Assembly (NCBI GenBank): GCA_025935755.1
Contig: JAICUQ010000001.1
Span: 40,222 to 104,221, forward strand
Direction: 5' to 3'
DNA from: Chthoniobacterales bacterium
GTDB lineage: Bacteria; Verrucomicrobiota; Verrucomicrobiia; Chthoniobacterales; UBA10450
Length of the DNA stretch: 64,000 nt
Part shown: positions 44,233 through 55,948 of the stretch, in pieces
How the letters are laid out: each line of letters opens with the position of its first letter
Numbering within the stretch: the stretch's first letter is position 1
Made by a program: the position numbers and the translations under genes
Notes under the pieces: model-generated
Databases searched by the model: none
What the model was told of the DNA's origin: nothing
The model's input: the letters and a program-made list of their open reading frames with translations, nothing else

Positions 44233-44850
44233 TCAGGATCCAACTTGCTTCTTCGACTCGTTGTATTTCTTGCAAAATTCCCCGATAATGGACGGGTATA
44301 AATCATGTTCAAGCTCTTGAATCCGAGCATGCAGGCTTTCTGCAGTATCGTTAGGCAAAATGATCACCTCTTTCTGTGCGAGGATTTTGCCGTGATCGAT
44401 TTGCTCATCGACATAGTGCACCGTGCACCCGGTCGCTGTTTCCCCTGCGGTGAGAGCCTGCTTCCACGCTTCAAGTCCAGGAAATTTAGGTAGTAGTGAG
44501 GGATGGATATTTATGATGCCCCGAGGAAAAGCCTTCAACATTGGTTCATGCAAAACCCGCATGAAACCAGCAAGAACGACAAGTTCCACACCGGCATCGC
44601 GTAACATTTGCACCAGCTGCTCTTCCCTCTCCGGTTCCAAGCGCGTGCGAAATCTACCTGGCGGCAGATAGGCGTTCGCAACACCAAACTCCCGAGCTAA
44701 ATCAAGGATTGGAGCGTCCAACACATCTGACACGACCAGCCGTGCTTCTGCGGCGAGATCGCCTGACTGGATGCGCTCGAGAATCGCCCGGCAATTGCTT
44801 CCCTTGCCCGATCCGAGAATTCCAATTGGCAGCCGTTTCGTCTGAGTCAT
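44233..44850 (-). CDS. purN: Phosphoribosylglycinamide formyltransferase
   Basis: PurN transfers the formyl group of 10-formyl-tetrahydrofolate to GAR in purine synthesis. The 205-residue protein has ILGSGKGSNCRAILE at the start, VVLAGFMRVLHEPMLKAFP, and NIHPSLLPKFPGLEAWKQAL with the catalytic Asn, His and (downstream) Asp residues. I chose the ATG at 44848-44850, which overlaps the rfaE2 stop (ATGA). It is convergent with gpsA across only 29 bases. Confidence 0.93.
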   Translation of the reverse strand: MTQTKRLPIGILGSGKGSNCRAILERIQSGDLAAEARLVVSDVLDAPILDLAREFGVANAYLPPGRFRTRLEPEREEQLVQMLRDAGVELVVLAGFMRVLHEPMLKAFPRGIINIHPSLLPKFPGLEAWKQALTAGETATGCTVHYVDEQIDHGKILAQKEVIILPNDTAESLHARIQELEHDLYPSIIGEFCKKYNESKKQVGS

Positions 44851-45344
44851 TTCGTTTGTCCACTCCTGCTCGTGCAAATTTGCTGAATCAGTCCCGAGGT
44901 TGAATACCCTTTTTCAAATGGAATGAGGCGAATCGCCGTTCCCGCATCCTTCAGGACCCTGCCCTCCTCTTGATCCAGCGTCTCAGCAGTGTAATCGCCG
45001 CCTTTGGCATAAACCGCGGGACGTACAGCAGAAAGGAACCTCGTTGCTCGGACCTCTGGGAAAACCGTGACCAGATCCACGGATTCGAGAGCGGCAAGGA
45101 TCTCCGCCCGATCACGCTGAGTCATGAGAGGGCGCCCTGCTCCTTTTAATTCATGAACGGAATGGTCTCCGTTCACGCCCACGATCAAGACATCGCCGAG
45201 CGCTCGCGCGGACTGCAAATACCGTACATGCCCAATATGCAGCAGATCAAAACATCCATTCGTAGCGACAATCTTCTGCCCGCTCGATCGAAGCTTTTCG
45301 CAACGACTGGAAAGCTCGTCGAGCTCCACTATTTTTGCGCTCAT
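44847..45344 (-). CDS. rfaE2: D-glycero-beta-D-manno-heptose 1-phosphate adenylyltransferase (RfaE2)
   Basis: The enzyme makes ADP-heptose, the precursor of the lipopolysaccharide inner core. The protein (165 residues) has the nucleotidyltransferase motif IVATNGCFDLLHIGHVRYLQ, GVNGDHSVHELKGAGRPLM, and KGGDYTAETL. It is the second-domain half only, with no kinase domain, so the kinase RfaE1 must be elsewhere. I chose the ATG at 45342-45344; a much longer frame upstream is a shadow of the DUF4912 gene. It overlaps purN by 4 bases. Confidence 0.9.
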   Translation of the reverse strand: MSAKIVELDELSSRCEKLRSSGQKIVATNGCFDLLHIGHVRYLQSARALGDVLIVGVNGDHSVHELKGAGRPLMTQRDRAEILAALESVDLVTVFPEVRATRFLSAVRPAVYAKGGDYTAETLDQEEGRVLKDAGTAIRLIPFEKGYSTSGLIQQICTSRSGQTK

Positions 45345-45417
45345 TTGTTCACTGAGTTTGGGATTGTGCGCCAATCGCGGTTGGCGTTTAACTGATTTGC
45401 GCGACGATGGTCCAAGA

Positions 45418-46206
45418 ATGACGAAAAGAAAAACAAAACGCAACGCGGAAACATCGCAAGCCCGCCACGGTTTCAAAATCTCCAAAGACCCGGTCGTGCA
45501 TGTTAGCGATGACGGATCAATTCCCAATGGCCGCGATCGCGTTGGCTTCGCCCGTGCGCCCGCGGAGCCGTTCCTGTTCGCTATTGCGCGTGACGCACGC
45601 ACCATCTTCACCAGCTGGAATATTGACTGGCGTTCCATCTTCCAGAAGGCGATGCCCGCGGATCGACAAGTCCATCTTCGAGTGATCAGCGGAGACGGTA
45701 CCTTGGAAACGACCATTGCCGTTGAACCGATGAGCGCGATGCACCATGTGACGATATCCGGTTTTCACAACGCATATCGTGTGGAGATCGGTTATTTTCA
45801 GCCATTCTATACCTGGCACACCGTCGCAACATCGGGTCAGGTTGGAATACCGCCGCAGGGAAGCGTGGAACTCACTGAGGTGGCTTTGGCGACTATTCCC
45901 TTTCACGTCGGGTACCAACAGCTCCTCGATGTATTCCGGGTATCGAACCGGACTTCGCTGGCAAACGCGACATCGGATTTTCAAAAGCGCGTAACGACCG
46001 CTGACAAAATCGAGGATCTCAGCCCGGACGAGCAAGACATTCTACGCAAGCTCGATATTTCGCTATCCGAGGTTGCATCCGCGAGGCGGGAGTTTGAGCA
46101 GATCGACACCGAAAAGCTGGCGAGGCGCACGCGTTTTCTTGCGAAATTCAGTGCAACGAGTCTGTCGTGGCCGCGCGAAGCCAATTGGTCTTTAGCCGGA
46201 TCCTGA
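45418..46206 (+). CDS. DUF4912-domain protein
   Basis: The 262-residue protein has the DUF4912 core (FLFAIARDARTIFTSWNIDW at about residues 54-73) and HHVTISGFHNAYRVEIGYF in the middle, a small beta-sheet domain of unknown function that may bind carbohydrate or peptide. The N-terminus is Lys/Arg-rich, and a helical C-terminal tail follows (SPDEQDILRKLDISLSEVAS). I chose ATG 45418 because the upstream extension has no family match. It is divergent from rfaE2. Confidence 0.8.
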   Translation: MTKRKTKRNAETSQARHGFKISKDPVVHVSDDGSIPNGRDRVGFARAPAEPFLFAIARDARTIFTSWNIDWRSIFQKAMPADRQVHLRVISGDGTLETTIAVEPMSAMHHVTISGFHNAYRVEIGYFQPFYTWHTVATSGQVGIPPQGSVELTEVALATIPFHVGYQQLLDVFRVSNRTSLANATSDFQKRVTTADKIEDLSPDEQDILRKLDISLSEVASARREFEQIDTEKLARRTRFLAKFSATSLSWPREANWSLAGS

Positions 46207-46252
46207 ACCTGTTTCCCTGTTCAGTCGTGAACGTTTTAACGTTCGAGGCGTG

Positions 46253-47695
46253 CTACACACGCGGCTTCGCGAGCTTGCTACGGCGGACGCCGTAAAGGAA
46301 GTAAATAACCATGCCAATCAAGAACCAAATAATGAGGCGTTCCCAAGTTCGCCACGGTAGAAACCACATCAGGTAAAGAGCGGATAGCGCGCCCAACGGG
46401 GCGACGATCCATACCAGCGGCGTTTTAAATGTGCGCGGCAACTCAGGTTCGCGTATTCGCAGCACCAGCACGCCAATCGAGACGATCACGAAAGCTAACA
46501 AGGTGCCGATGGAAACAAGGCTACCGGCTTCGCGTACTGTAAATAGAGCCGAGACGATCGCAACGCCGATCCCGGTTAGGATTGAGGTAATCCATGGAGT
46601 GCGGAAACGTGGGTGCACGCGGCTGACGAACGGTGGCAGCAAACCATCATCGGCCATCGTCCAAAAAATGCGGGACTGGCCTAGCAGCATCACCAGAATG
46701 ACCGAGCTAAGGCCGGCGATGGCGCCGAGCTTAATCAGTGAGGACATCCACCCGAGGCCGACATGATCCGCCGCGACCGCGATCGGATCCGGAACGTCCA
46801 AGTCGTGGTAGGACATCACGCCAGTCGCGATCCCGGCGACGAGGATGTAGAGCACTGTGCAGACCAATAGCGAGCCAATGATGCCAATAGGCATGTCGTG
46901 CTGCGGGTTTTTGGCTTCCTGCGCGGCGGTACTGACGGCATCGAAACCGATGTAAGCGAAGAACACGATCCCGGCGCCTGATACCACGCCAGACCAACCG
47001 AAATTCTCACGGATCCCGGTGTTTGGCGGGATGAAGGGATGCCAATTCGCTGGATTTATTGCATGAGCTGCGCCAACGATGAACAGCAGCACGACAGCCA
47101 CCTTCACAAATACAATAACATTATTGACGTTCGCCGATTCGCGGATGCCGACTACCAACAGAGTAGTAACAATCGCGACGATGATTACGGCCGGCAGATT
47201 CAACATGGCTGTGACCTGGGTTCCATCCGCCAGGGTAATTAGCGTGCCGCGCGCCGCCGACAATTCGGCCGGAAGGTGAATGCCAATGTCTCGCAGAAAT
47301 GAGACGACGTAGCCGGACCAACCGATGGAGACAGTGACCGCGCCCAAAGCATACTCCAGGATCAAATCCCAGCCGATGATCCACGCGAACAACTCGCCGA
47401 GCGTCGCGTAACCATAGGTGTACGCGCTGCCAGCCATCGGCACCAACGAGGCGAACTCGCTGTAGCAAAGCGCGGCGAATATCGAAGCTACCCCAGCCAG
47501 AACGAACGATAAGACCACGGCAGGCCCGGCGTTCTGCGCCGCGACCGTGCCAGTTAGCACGAAAATGCCAGTACCAATGATGGCGCCAATGCCGAGCATT
47601 GTCAGGTTCGTCGCACTGAGCGCGCGCTTCAAGCGTTGGTCTGTTAACGCCTCAGCTTGGAGCTGCGTGACGGTTTTTCGTCGAAACAAATTCAT
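46253..47695 (-). CDS. Amino-acid permease (APC superfamily, CAT-like)
   Basis: The 480-residue protein has about 12-14 helices and the CAT-like opening LSATNLTMLGIGAIIGTGIF and VLTGTVAAQNAGPAVVLSF, then YSEFASLVPMAGSAYTYGYA. The C-terminus is short and basic. Substrates are likely cationic or neutral amino acids, but this cannot be proven. It is followed upstream on the same strand by a second, unrelated APC permease gene with a 47-base gap. Confidence 0.9.
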   Translation of the reverse strand: MNLFRRKTVTQLQAEALTDQRLKRALSATNLTMLGIGAIIGTGIFVLTGTVAAQNAGPAVVLSFVLAGVASIFAALCYSEFASLVPMAGSAYTYGYATLGELFAWIIGWDLILEYALGAVTVSIGWSGYVVSFLRDIGIHLPAELSAARGTLITLADGTQVTAMLNLPAVIIVAIVTTLLVVGIRESANVNNVIVFVKVAVVLLFIVGAAHAINPANWHPFIPPNTGIRENFGWSGVVSGAGIVFFAYIGFDAVSTAAQEAKNPQHDMPIGIIGSLLVCTVLYILVAGIATGVMSYHDLDVPDPIAVAADHVGLGWMSSLIKLGAIAGLSSVILVMLLGQSRIFWTMADDGLLPPFVSRVHPRFRTPWITSILTGIGVAIVSALFTVREAGSLVSIGTLLAFVIVSIGVLVLRIREPELPRTFKTPLVWIVAPLGALSALYLMWFLPWRTWERLIIWFLIGMVIYFLYGVRRSKLAKPRV

Positions 47696-47742
47696 GGAGG
47701 AAGTTAGTCTTGCGCTGTGCTAATCGGGATCGCCCCGCGAAG

Positions 47743-49251
47743 TCAAGCCGACGTTGATTTTTTGCCGAAGAATTTCCAGAAGAAATAAACCGGGACGCCG
47801 GTTAACACGATGATTAGTCCTGGCCATGTCGTCGCGGTTTGGTAAACGAAGAGCACAACAAGAATTACCGTCGCTCCAATGATGTAGAGAGCGGGGACAA
47901 TCGGATAGCCGAATGCTCGATACGGGCGTTCCGCATGCGGCTGTTTACGACGCAGTACAAAGATGCCAAGGATTGTTAATACGTAGAAGATCAACGCCGC
48001 TGAAATCACATAGTCGAGTAAATTCCCGTAAAGATTGCCGTAACCGGTGACGTTGCCCGCGGCATCTGTTTTGACCGTTCGCGGCAGAACGAGGACGCCG
48101 GCCCAGATGCCCTGGATAAGAAGTCCCCAAGCCGGGACGCTGAATTTGTTCAAGTCGGCCACCCGTCGAAAGAACAAGCCGTCCTTGGCCATGGCATAAT
48201 ACGCGCGAGCACCGGCAAAGATCAGTCCATTATTACAACCGAACGTCGAAATCATGATCGCGATCGCCATGATTGTCGCTCCCGCGCCGGGAAAGATTAC
48301 GTTTGCGGTTTCCGTAGCGACGCGATCGCTAGGCGCATTCTGGATTGCGTTGAATGGGAGCGTCATCAGGTAAGCGACATTTGCGAACAAATAGAGGCCA
48401 ATTACCAGAAACGTGCCCAAGGCCAGGGAAAGCGGCACATTACGCCGCGGATTGACGACTTCCCCGGCGGTAAAGGTGATGTTATTCCATGCATCCGCGG
48501 AAAACAAAGAATTCGTCTGTGCTACGCAGATTCCTACAAAGAGTCCAAATACAGTCGCAGCTGTTATACCTGCCCCGACTTCCTGCAGATCTCCTCGCAC
48601 CGCCCAGAAGTCCCTGAAGTTTTCCGCGCCTCGACCGGACTTCAACCCGACTATGATGCCGAGCACGATCAGCGCGAACAACGCACCGGTCTTCGCGGTC
48701 GTAAAAACATTTTGAATAAGCTTTCCTACTTCCAACCCGCGCGTATTCGAGAATGTCAGAAATCCAATGAGCACCAGGCCGACAAGCTGTGCTGTCGAAA
48801 GTGAAAGTGCGTATCCCCCAAACCGGATTGGAGCGATGATGTAATTGCTTTCCGACACCCACGGCACAAGCACGCCACTGAAACGTGCAAATGCAACCGC
48901 GACAGCCGCAATCGTGCCGGTCTGAATCACAAGAAAGAGCGTCCATCCGTAAAGGAATCCCCACAGCGGAGAGAATGCTTCGCGAAGGTACACGTATTGG
49001 CCACCGGCCTTCGGCATCATCGCCGCGAGTTCGCCGTATGACAGTGCGGCTGTCAGAGTCAGCAATCCCGTTACAATCCAAACGACGAGTAACCACCCCG
49101 GCGATCCGACCTGGCGGGCAATGATCGACGAGACAATGAAAATTCCCGAGCCGATCATGGAGCCGGCCACAAGCATTGTGGAGTCTAATAACCCCAATCC
49201 CCTAACGAGTTTCTCCTGGGCTACAGGTGCTTCGGTCACTGCGCTAGTCAT
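47743..49251 (-). CDS. Amino-acid permease (APC superfamily, LAT-like)
   Basis: The 502-residue protein has LGLLDSTMLVAGSMIGSGIF, SYGELAAMMPKAGGQYVYLR and about 12 helices. It belongs to the APC superfamily but is more like LAT-type exchangers than its neighbour. An apparent duplication is not supported: the two differ throughout. Both genes together suggest specialised amino-acid exchange. Confidence 0.88.
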   Translation of the reverse strand: MTSAVTEAPVAQEKLVRGLGLLDSTMLVAGSMIGSGIFIVSSIIARQVGSPGWLLVVWIVTGLLTLTAALSYGELAAMMPKAGGQYVYLREAFSPLWGFLYGWTLFLVIQTGTIAAVAVAFARFSGVLVPWVSESNYIIAPIRFGGYALSLSTAQLVGLVLIGFLTFSNTRGLEVGKLIQNVFTTAKTGALFALIVLGIIVGLKSGRGAENFRDFWAVRGDLQEVGAGITAATVFGLFVGICVAQTNSLFSADAWNNITFTAGEVVNPRRNVPLSLALGTFLVIGLYLFANVAYLMTLPFNAIQNAPSDRVATETANVIFPGAGATIMAIAIMISTFGCNNGLIFAGARAYYAMAKDGLFFRRVADLNKFSVPAWGLLIQGIWAGVLVLPRTVKTDAAGNVTGYGNLYGNLLDYVISAALIFYVLTILGIFVLRRKQPHAERPYRAFGYPIVPALYIIGATVILVVLFVYQTATTWPGLIIVLTGVPVYFFWKFFGKKSTSA

Positions 49252-49368
49252 ATTGAATCCTTTGGATTGGCGCAGAGTTAATCATCAACCGTGTGTGGGG
49301 CGCAATGCCAAAAAACTCCTCAAATTATTTTACGGGGAAAAAGGAAGCGTGTAGTCTGCCCGCCACCG

Positions 49369-50340
49369 ATGACCTGGAATCATCTGCCGCGTACTCGACG
49401 CCTCCTGTGGCTTTGCTGCGCGGCCCTGGCTTTCATCGTCGAAGCGGCTGCCACGCCGCAAAGCGCTCTAGGACGAACAGCGCCGCAATTCGAAGCCTTG
49501 CCGCTCGTCCGCTCGCGACAAAATCACCTGCTGCTGCGGGCCTTCATCAACGGCAAACCCGCCTGGTTGACGGTTGATAGCGGCGCCCCGGTGAGTGCAA
49601 TTGCGCTGAATCGCCGCAAGTATTTTCGCCTCAAACCGACGACTGCCGAATCAAGTTTGCCCGCACGCGTCCAAATCAATGGCGCATTTAACAATGTGGC
49701 GATCGCGCGTGAACTTCGAATCGGCGGACTAACCCTTGTTGATGAGCCCGTGGTCACGGTGGATCTGGGCGGTTCTGCGCGCGCTGCGCGAATGGCGCAT
49801 GAACCGCAGATCGACGGGATCATCGGAGCCGATATCCTTTTTCCGACACAGGCGGTTCTCGACTGTGAAAAGCAGTTACTGATTTTGAAAAGCGACCCAA
49901 ATGTGATCGGCAGCTTCCCCGGTTTCAGTCGGCGAGGGTTGCGCGCAGTTCCGATTCAGGTCAGCGACGGTTACAACCTCTATGTGAACGGTTCGGTTAA
50001 CGGACAACCGGCAAAACTGATGGTCGATACGGGTTCATTCACCACGCTGTTGCATCGCTCCTTCGTCCGGCGGATGCGAATTGCCACTCGCGAGACGCCA
50101 TATAGCTCTTCCGCGGTGAACCTGAAAGAACGCGGCGTGCGCGTGGCGAACATTCGCAAGCTAACTGTCGGCTCAGTGAACATTTCCAGCAGGCAAGTCG
50201 GCGTGATAGACCTGGAAGGACTTATCCACGACGGATTGCTGGAAGGATCGCCGCCCGTTGCGGGACTGCTCGGTGCAGAGACGCTGCGACGCCATCACGG
50301 CATCATCGATTTCGGCACGCGGACGCTTTATCTGCGATAA
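49369..50340 (+). CDS. Bilobed retropepsin-like aspartyl protease, exported
   Basis: An N-terminal hydrophobic segment (LLWLCCAALAFIVEAA) suggests export. The mature protein has two aspartyl-protease half-sites in one chain: LTVDSGAPVSAIAL (about residues 90-103) and LMVDTGSFTTLLHRS (about 242-256), each followed by a hydrophobic-Gly element (DGIIGADIL, VAGLLGAETL). That layout parallels pepsin rather than homodimeric retropepsins. A second gene of the same plan is at 57675. The chosen start is ATG 49369. Activity and substrate are unknown. Confidence 0.75.
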   Translation: MTWNHLPRTRRLLWLCCAALAFIVEAAATPQSALGRTAPQFEALPLVRSRQNHLLLRAFINGKPAWLTVDSGAPVSAIALNRRKYFRLKPTTAESSLPARVQINGAFNNVAIARELRIGGLTLVDEPVVTVDLGGSARAARMAHEPQIDGIIGADILFPTQAVLDCEKQLLILKSDPNVIGSFPGFSRRGLRAVPIQVSDGYNLYVNGSVNGQPAKLMVDTGSFTTLLHRSFVRRMRIATRETPYSSSAVNLKERGVRVANIRKLTVGSVNISSRQVGVIDLEGLIHDGLLEGSPPVAGLLGAETLRRHHGIIDFGTRTLYLR

Positions 50341-50428
50341 AAGCGTGCGCACATCTGGTGATTGTGAATGAACTCGCCCGTCGCGCCGTAATTTTAGCGT
50401 AGGCGGAAGAAATCTCTCGATTTTATCC

Positions 50429-51376
50429 GTGAGCGAAATCACTCAAGCGTTTGTATTGGCAGCAGGTCTTGGCACGCGATTGCGTCCATTGACAGAAGAA
50501 TTGCCGAAGCCGCTCATCCCAATCTTTCAAAAGCCGCTTGTTACCTTCGCTCTCGATCATTTGATAGGCGCAGGAGTGAACAGATTCGTAATTAACACGC
50601 ACAGGCATCCGGAATTGTTCGAAAAGTTTTTGGCCTCACGCGAGTATGCGGGCTTTCCCGTGACGCTCATTCACGAGCCGGATCTGCTCGAAACGGGCGG
50701 CGGTATTAAGAACGCTGAAGAGCATCTCAGCGGTAAGGCTTTCCTGACCTATAGCGGCGACATTTTAACCAATGTCGAACTGCAATCTTTGATCGACGAA
50801 CATTTCCGTCGCAAAAACGATGTCACGCTCGCTTTGCGCCATACCGGCCTGGCCGCCGCAGTGGCTTTACACGATGAACGTGTCGTTGACATCAGCAACC
50901 GCTACGGCGTCAAAGGAAATTTTGATTTCGCCAATATCGCGGTTTGGAACTCGGCGATTTTCCAGAGGATTCCTAAGCACAAAAAGATCTCTTTTATCCC
51001 GATCATTGCAGAGTGGATAGGCCAGGGCGCCAGAGTCGGCGGCGTGGCAATGAATGATGGAAAATGGTTCAACATCTCTTCACGCACCGAATATCTCGAA
51101 GTGCACCGCACAATTTTGCGGGAAGATTGGAAACCGGATTTCGTCAACGCGCCCGAATGGCCCGAGCGCGTAGCGAGCAGCGCCAACGTAGATGCGACCG
51201 CGCAATTAGGCGGTTGCACCGTTGTGGGACGGAACTGCCGGGTGGGCGCGGATGCGATTTTGCACGACACCATTTTGTGGCCGGAAGCAGAAATTGCTTC
51301 CCAAAGCTGCTTGAGGGCCTGTATTATCCGCTCCCGAAAAAAGGTCATGGGCATTCATCGCGACGTCGACATCTAA
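50429..51376 (+). CDS. NDP-sugar pyrophosphorylase (MurU-like nucleotidyltransferase)
   Basis: The N-terminus has the sugar nucleotidyltransferase signature VLAAGLGTRLRPLTEELPKP, then SGDILTNVEL with the metal-binding Asp. The C-terminal part (RVASSANVDATAQLGGCTVV) looks like left-handed beta-helix hexapeptides. In Pseudomonas-type murein recycling MurU makes UDP-MurNAc from MurNAc-1-phosphate supplied by the kinase AmgK. Here a kinase gene starts 3 bases after the stop, as in an amgK-murU pair. MurU usually lacks the hexapeptide tail, so a different sugar is possible. Start: GTG 50429. Confidence 0.78.
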   Translation: MSEITQAFVLAAGLGTRLRPLTEELPKPLIPIFQKPLVTFALDHLIGAGVNRFVINTHRHPELFEKFLASREYAGFPVTLIHEPDLLETGGGIKNAEEHLSGKAFLTYSGDILTNVELQSLIDEHFRRKNDVTLALRHTGLAAAVALHDERVVDISNRYGVKGNFDFANIAVWNSAIFQRIPKHKKISFIPIIAEWIGQGARVGGVAMNDGKWFNISSRTEYLEVHRTILREDWKPDFVNAPEWPERVASSANVDATAQLGGCTVVGRNCRVGADAILHDTILWPEAEIASQSCLRACIIRSRKKVMGIHRDVDI

Positions 51377-51379
51377 CCT

Positions 51380-52369
51380 ATGAGAACCCACCTGCTTGTT
51401 CGACGAACCCGGAAGCACTTTCCGCGGTTGGATGTCGCCCAGATCAAAGTCGCAGCGATTCAAAAAGGTGGGTCGGACCGCAAATTTTATCGAATTCGCT
51501 GCTCGGCAGAGCAGGCGCTCATCCTGGTAAAATACAATCGAGAACGGGAGGAGAATCGGCACTACGTAAACATTGCCACGTTTCTTTCCGAACATGGGAT
51601 CCGTGTCCCGGAGATCTATTTTCACGACGCTGACGAAGGTTTGATTTGGCTGGAAGACCTTGGCGAGCGCGACCTCTACAGTTATCGGGATGAAAGCTGG
51701 CTTGTGCGCCGCGCGTTCTACGAATCGGCTCTCGATCAAATCGCCGCGCTCCATGCTTTACCCGAATCGCTTTGCGTCGAGATGAAGCAGCATTTACCGG
51801 CCGAATTCAATTCTGACCTTTATCTGTGGGAACAGAACTACTTTTTCGAGAACTGTCTTGGCCGGTTGTTCAAAATCGAAAAGACGAAGGTTGCGCATCT
51901 GACCGCTTTGCCTGCTCTGGAGGAGATCGCGAACCACCTGGCATCTTTTCCAAGAGTGCTGGTGCACCGCGATTTTCAATCCCAGAATATCATCATCAGA
52001 AACGGTCAGGCGCACCTGATCGACTTCCAGGGAATGCGACCCGGTCTTGCCGAATACGATCTCGCGTCGCTGCTTTATGATCCGTACGTCGATCTTGCGG
52101 AAAACGAACGCTTGGAGTTGGCCGCATACTATCGCGGGCGTCAGTTCGAACACGGCATGGCGATCAACGGCGATTTCGATCTCAAGTTGCGGCTCTGCGC
52201 GATGCAACGCCTGATGCAAGCGTTAGGCGCTTACGGATTTCTGGGGTTGGTCAAAGGTCACAAACATTTCCTCGAGCATGTCAACACTGCAATGCGTTCG
52301 TTGCAGCGCACCATCGCTGAAATCGACGGGTTGACCGAACTGGAGAAAGCGTTGCGGCAATTAACCTAG
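51380..52369 (+). CDS. APH-family kinase (AmgK-like sugar kinase)
   Basis: The 329-residue protein has the phosphotransferase core VLVHRDFQSQNIII (catalytic Asp and Asn) and HLIDFQGMRPGLAEYDLASL (metal-binding Asp). The N-terminal part (KVAAIQKGGSDRKFYRIRCS, EQALILVKYN) carries the nucleotide-binding lobe. Phosphotransferases of this family act on aminoglycosides, choline or, for AmgK, on MurNAc at C1. The adjacent nucleotidyltransferase gene (3-base gap) makes a sugar-1-kinase role the best guess. Its specificity needs testing. Confidence 0.78.
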   Translation: MRTHLLVRRTRKHFPRLDVAQIKVAAIQKGGSDRKFYRIRCSAEQALILVKYNREREENRHYVNIATFLSEHGIRVPEIYFHDADEGLIWLEDLGERDLYSYRDESWLVRRAFYESALDQIAALHALPESLCVEMKQHLPAEFNSDLYLWEQNYFFENCLGRLFKIEKTKVAHLTALPALEEIANHLASFPRVLVHRDFQSQNIIIRNGQAHLIDFQGMRPGLAEYDLASLLYDPYVDLAENERLELAAYYRGRQFEHGMAINGDFDLKLRLCAMQRLMQALGAYGFLGLVKGHKHFLEHVNTAMRSLQRTIAEIDGLTELEKALRQLT

Positions 52370-52678
52370 TTAGCTGCTAATCAGATACACGGTATTCCGT
52401 AAATGCTGGGGCAACTGAAGCCGCGGGAGGCGCGGAGGTAAGCGACGGATCTTCGTCTCCAGCGAAGTCATTTCGAACACCGGAGCCGGCAAAGGAAACT
52501 AACTGAACGACCACTTAAGGATGATGCGGAGAAACCCCCAAGTCTGATGGCTGATTGCTTCCATGATGATGACCCAACCATATGACTGGCAATTCACGAA
52601 CATTAATACGGCAACTTGGCCCGCTCCTTTGCTTTGCCTGGTCGTTCATGGTAACTTTCTGCTCACGTAATTTCGTTT
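52370..52678. other. Gene-free leader before ftsH
   Basis: This 309-base stretch between the kinase and ftsH holds no open frame with protein-like pattern, no terminator hairpin with a T-run and no recognisable RNA. It presumably contains the ftsH promoter, which I cannot pinpoint. Confidence 0.5.
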
Positions 52679-54715
<2,037 letters not shown>

Positions 54716-54942
54716 TTCGCCGGACAGTCACGTGATCGGCTTTCGCAGTTGTCTCTAGCAATTTAGTTGTTGTCGCTGCGACAGTCCCGCTAGGATTGGC
54801 ATGTGACGCGATCTTCATCCCCCGTAGCGGAAGGTCAGGCGGCAATACGTACAAATTGCTTTTCTGATGCAGAGCGTTCAACACCTGGCCCTGGCAGCGC
54901 TCTTTCTCGTTAGGTCACGACCATTAAATCGAAAGACGACGA

Positions 54943-55389
54943 ATGAAAGCGCTGACGACCATAATCGCGATCACACTGATCGGGTTCACCGCAAAAGGCA
55001 GTGAACCAGTGCCCTACATTGCGATGCCCATCGATAAGGGTTATGCCATAGATGCTCGTGGCAAACGCCAACCAAACGCCTTATGTGCGCATGACGTAAT
55101 TTGGGCGTGTGCGCCGCGATACCCCTTACGGGCGCGATCAAGCGACCCTACCACCTGGTCTCGAAACTTCCGCGGCGAAGGATTGTATCGCCTCGACATT
55201 GATTTGAAAACAGGTCGAGTGAGCCGGACGACGATAATGAAGTCGGCAGGTTCGCCCATTCTCGACAAGGCCAGCACATTCGCGTTCAACCGGTGGGTTT
55301 TCACACCCGGCAAATGGTCAGCGATGATCATACCAACCACCGTGCGCGTGGTATGGATGCCGGTCCTCATCCAGGAACGAGAACTTTAA
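54943..55389 (+). CDS. Exported single-domain TonB C-terminal-like protein
   Basis: The 148-residue protein has a short signal peptide (MKALTTIIAITLIGFTAKG) and a C-terminal domain with GLYRLDIDLKTGRVSRTTIM, KSAGSPILDKASTFAFNRWV and PTTVRVVWMPVL, the fold seen in TonB C-terminal domains. It lacks the Pro-rich stalk and inner-membrane anchor, so a role in TonB-ExbB energy transfer is unlikely. A fused version occurs in the J-domain protein at 21104. Function unknown. Confidence 0.68.
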   Translation: MKALTTIIAITLIGFTAKGSEPVPYIAMPIDKGYAIDARGKRQPNALCAHDVIWACAPRYPLRARSSDPTTWSRNFRGEGLYRLDIDLKTGRVSRTTIMKSAGSPILDKASTFAFNRWVFTPGKWSAMIIPTTVRVVWMPVLIQEREL

Positions 55390-55581
55390 CCAACAGATCG
55401 GTACCGAGTAAGTTGCGACGATTTATTGGATTTTTCTTATCGTTAGGCGGCTTGGAAGTTCTCGTCTTCGGCAACTCTGGTTCGGATCCGTGTTATGGTT
55501 TAAATACAGCGAGTTAGGTAATCAGCGGACAAAGGATGACCGAATCCATGCGCGAGTTTTTGATGTAATAGAGAGCCGAAA

Positions 55582-55920
55582 ATGGGAACAAAAACGCTCG
55601 CTGTGATCATCACCATTGCGTTTAGCGTGATTGGCGTCTTGGGGGATTACTTTCTCAAGCTCGCCAGCGGACGCGACCAGTCGCTGCGAACGAGTTGGTT
55701 TTACCTCGGCTTTGCACTCTACGCCTCGACGGCGTTTGGTTGGGTGTTTGTCATGAAACACCTGAAGCTGGCCACCATTAGCGTCCTGTACTCTGTCTCG
55801 CTGGTGCTGCTCCTTACGGGGATCGGAGTTTTAGTCTTCCGGGAATCGCTGAACTACTTTGAAGTGATCGGCATCGCGTTGGCCGTGATCTCACTCGTAT
55901 TACTGATGCGTTTCGCCTAA
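55582..55920 (+). CDS. Small four-helix membrane protein (EamA/SMR-like)
   Basis: The 112-residue protein has about four membrane helices (VIITIAFSVIGVLGDYFLKL, then YLGFALYASTAFGWVFVMKH, LYSVSLVLLLTGIGVLVFRE and GIALAVISLVLLMRFA) and a conserved Glu near the third-helix end. It resembles half-size EamA/SMR transporters, which dimerise. Substrate unknown. No operon partner is clear; the DUF998 gene follows by 28 bases. Confidence 0.7.
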   Translation: MGTKTLAVIITIAFSVIGVLGDYFLKLASGRDQSLRTSWFYLGFALYASTAFGWVFVMKHLKLATISVLYSVSLVLLLTGIGVLVFRESLNYFEVIGIALAVISLVLLMRFA

Positions 55921-55948
55921 CCACCAAAGCAGATTTTTCATTAGATAC

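Noticed and set aside
46253..49251. Tandem duplication of permease genes
   Set aside because: The two permeases share only superfamily features and differ in length and motifs, so recent duplication is not supported.
52370..52678. Structured RNA or riboswitch before ftsH
   Set aside because: No stable long-range pairing or known motif could be found by eye.
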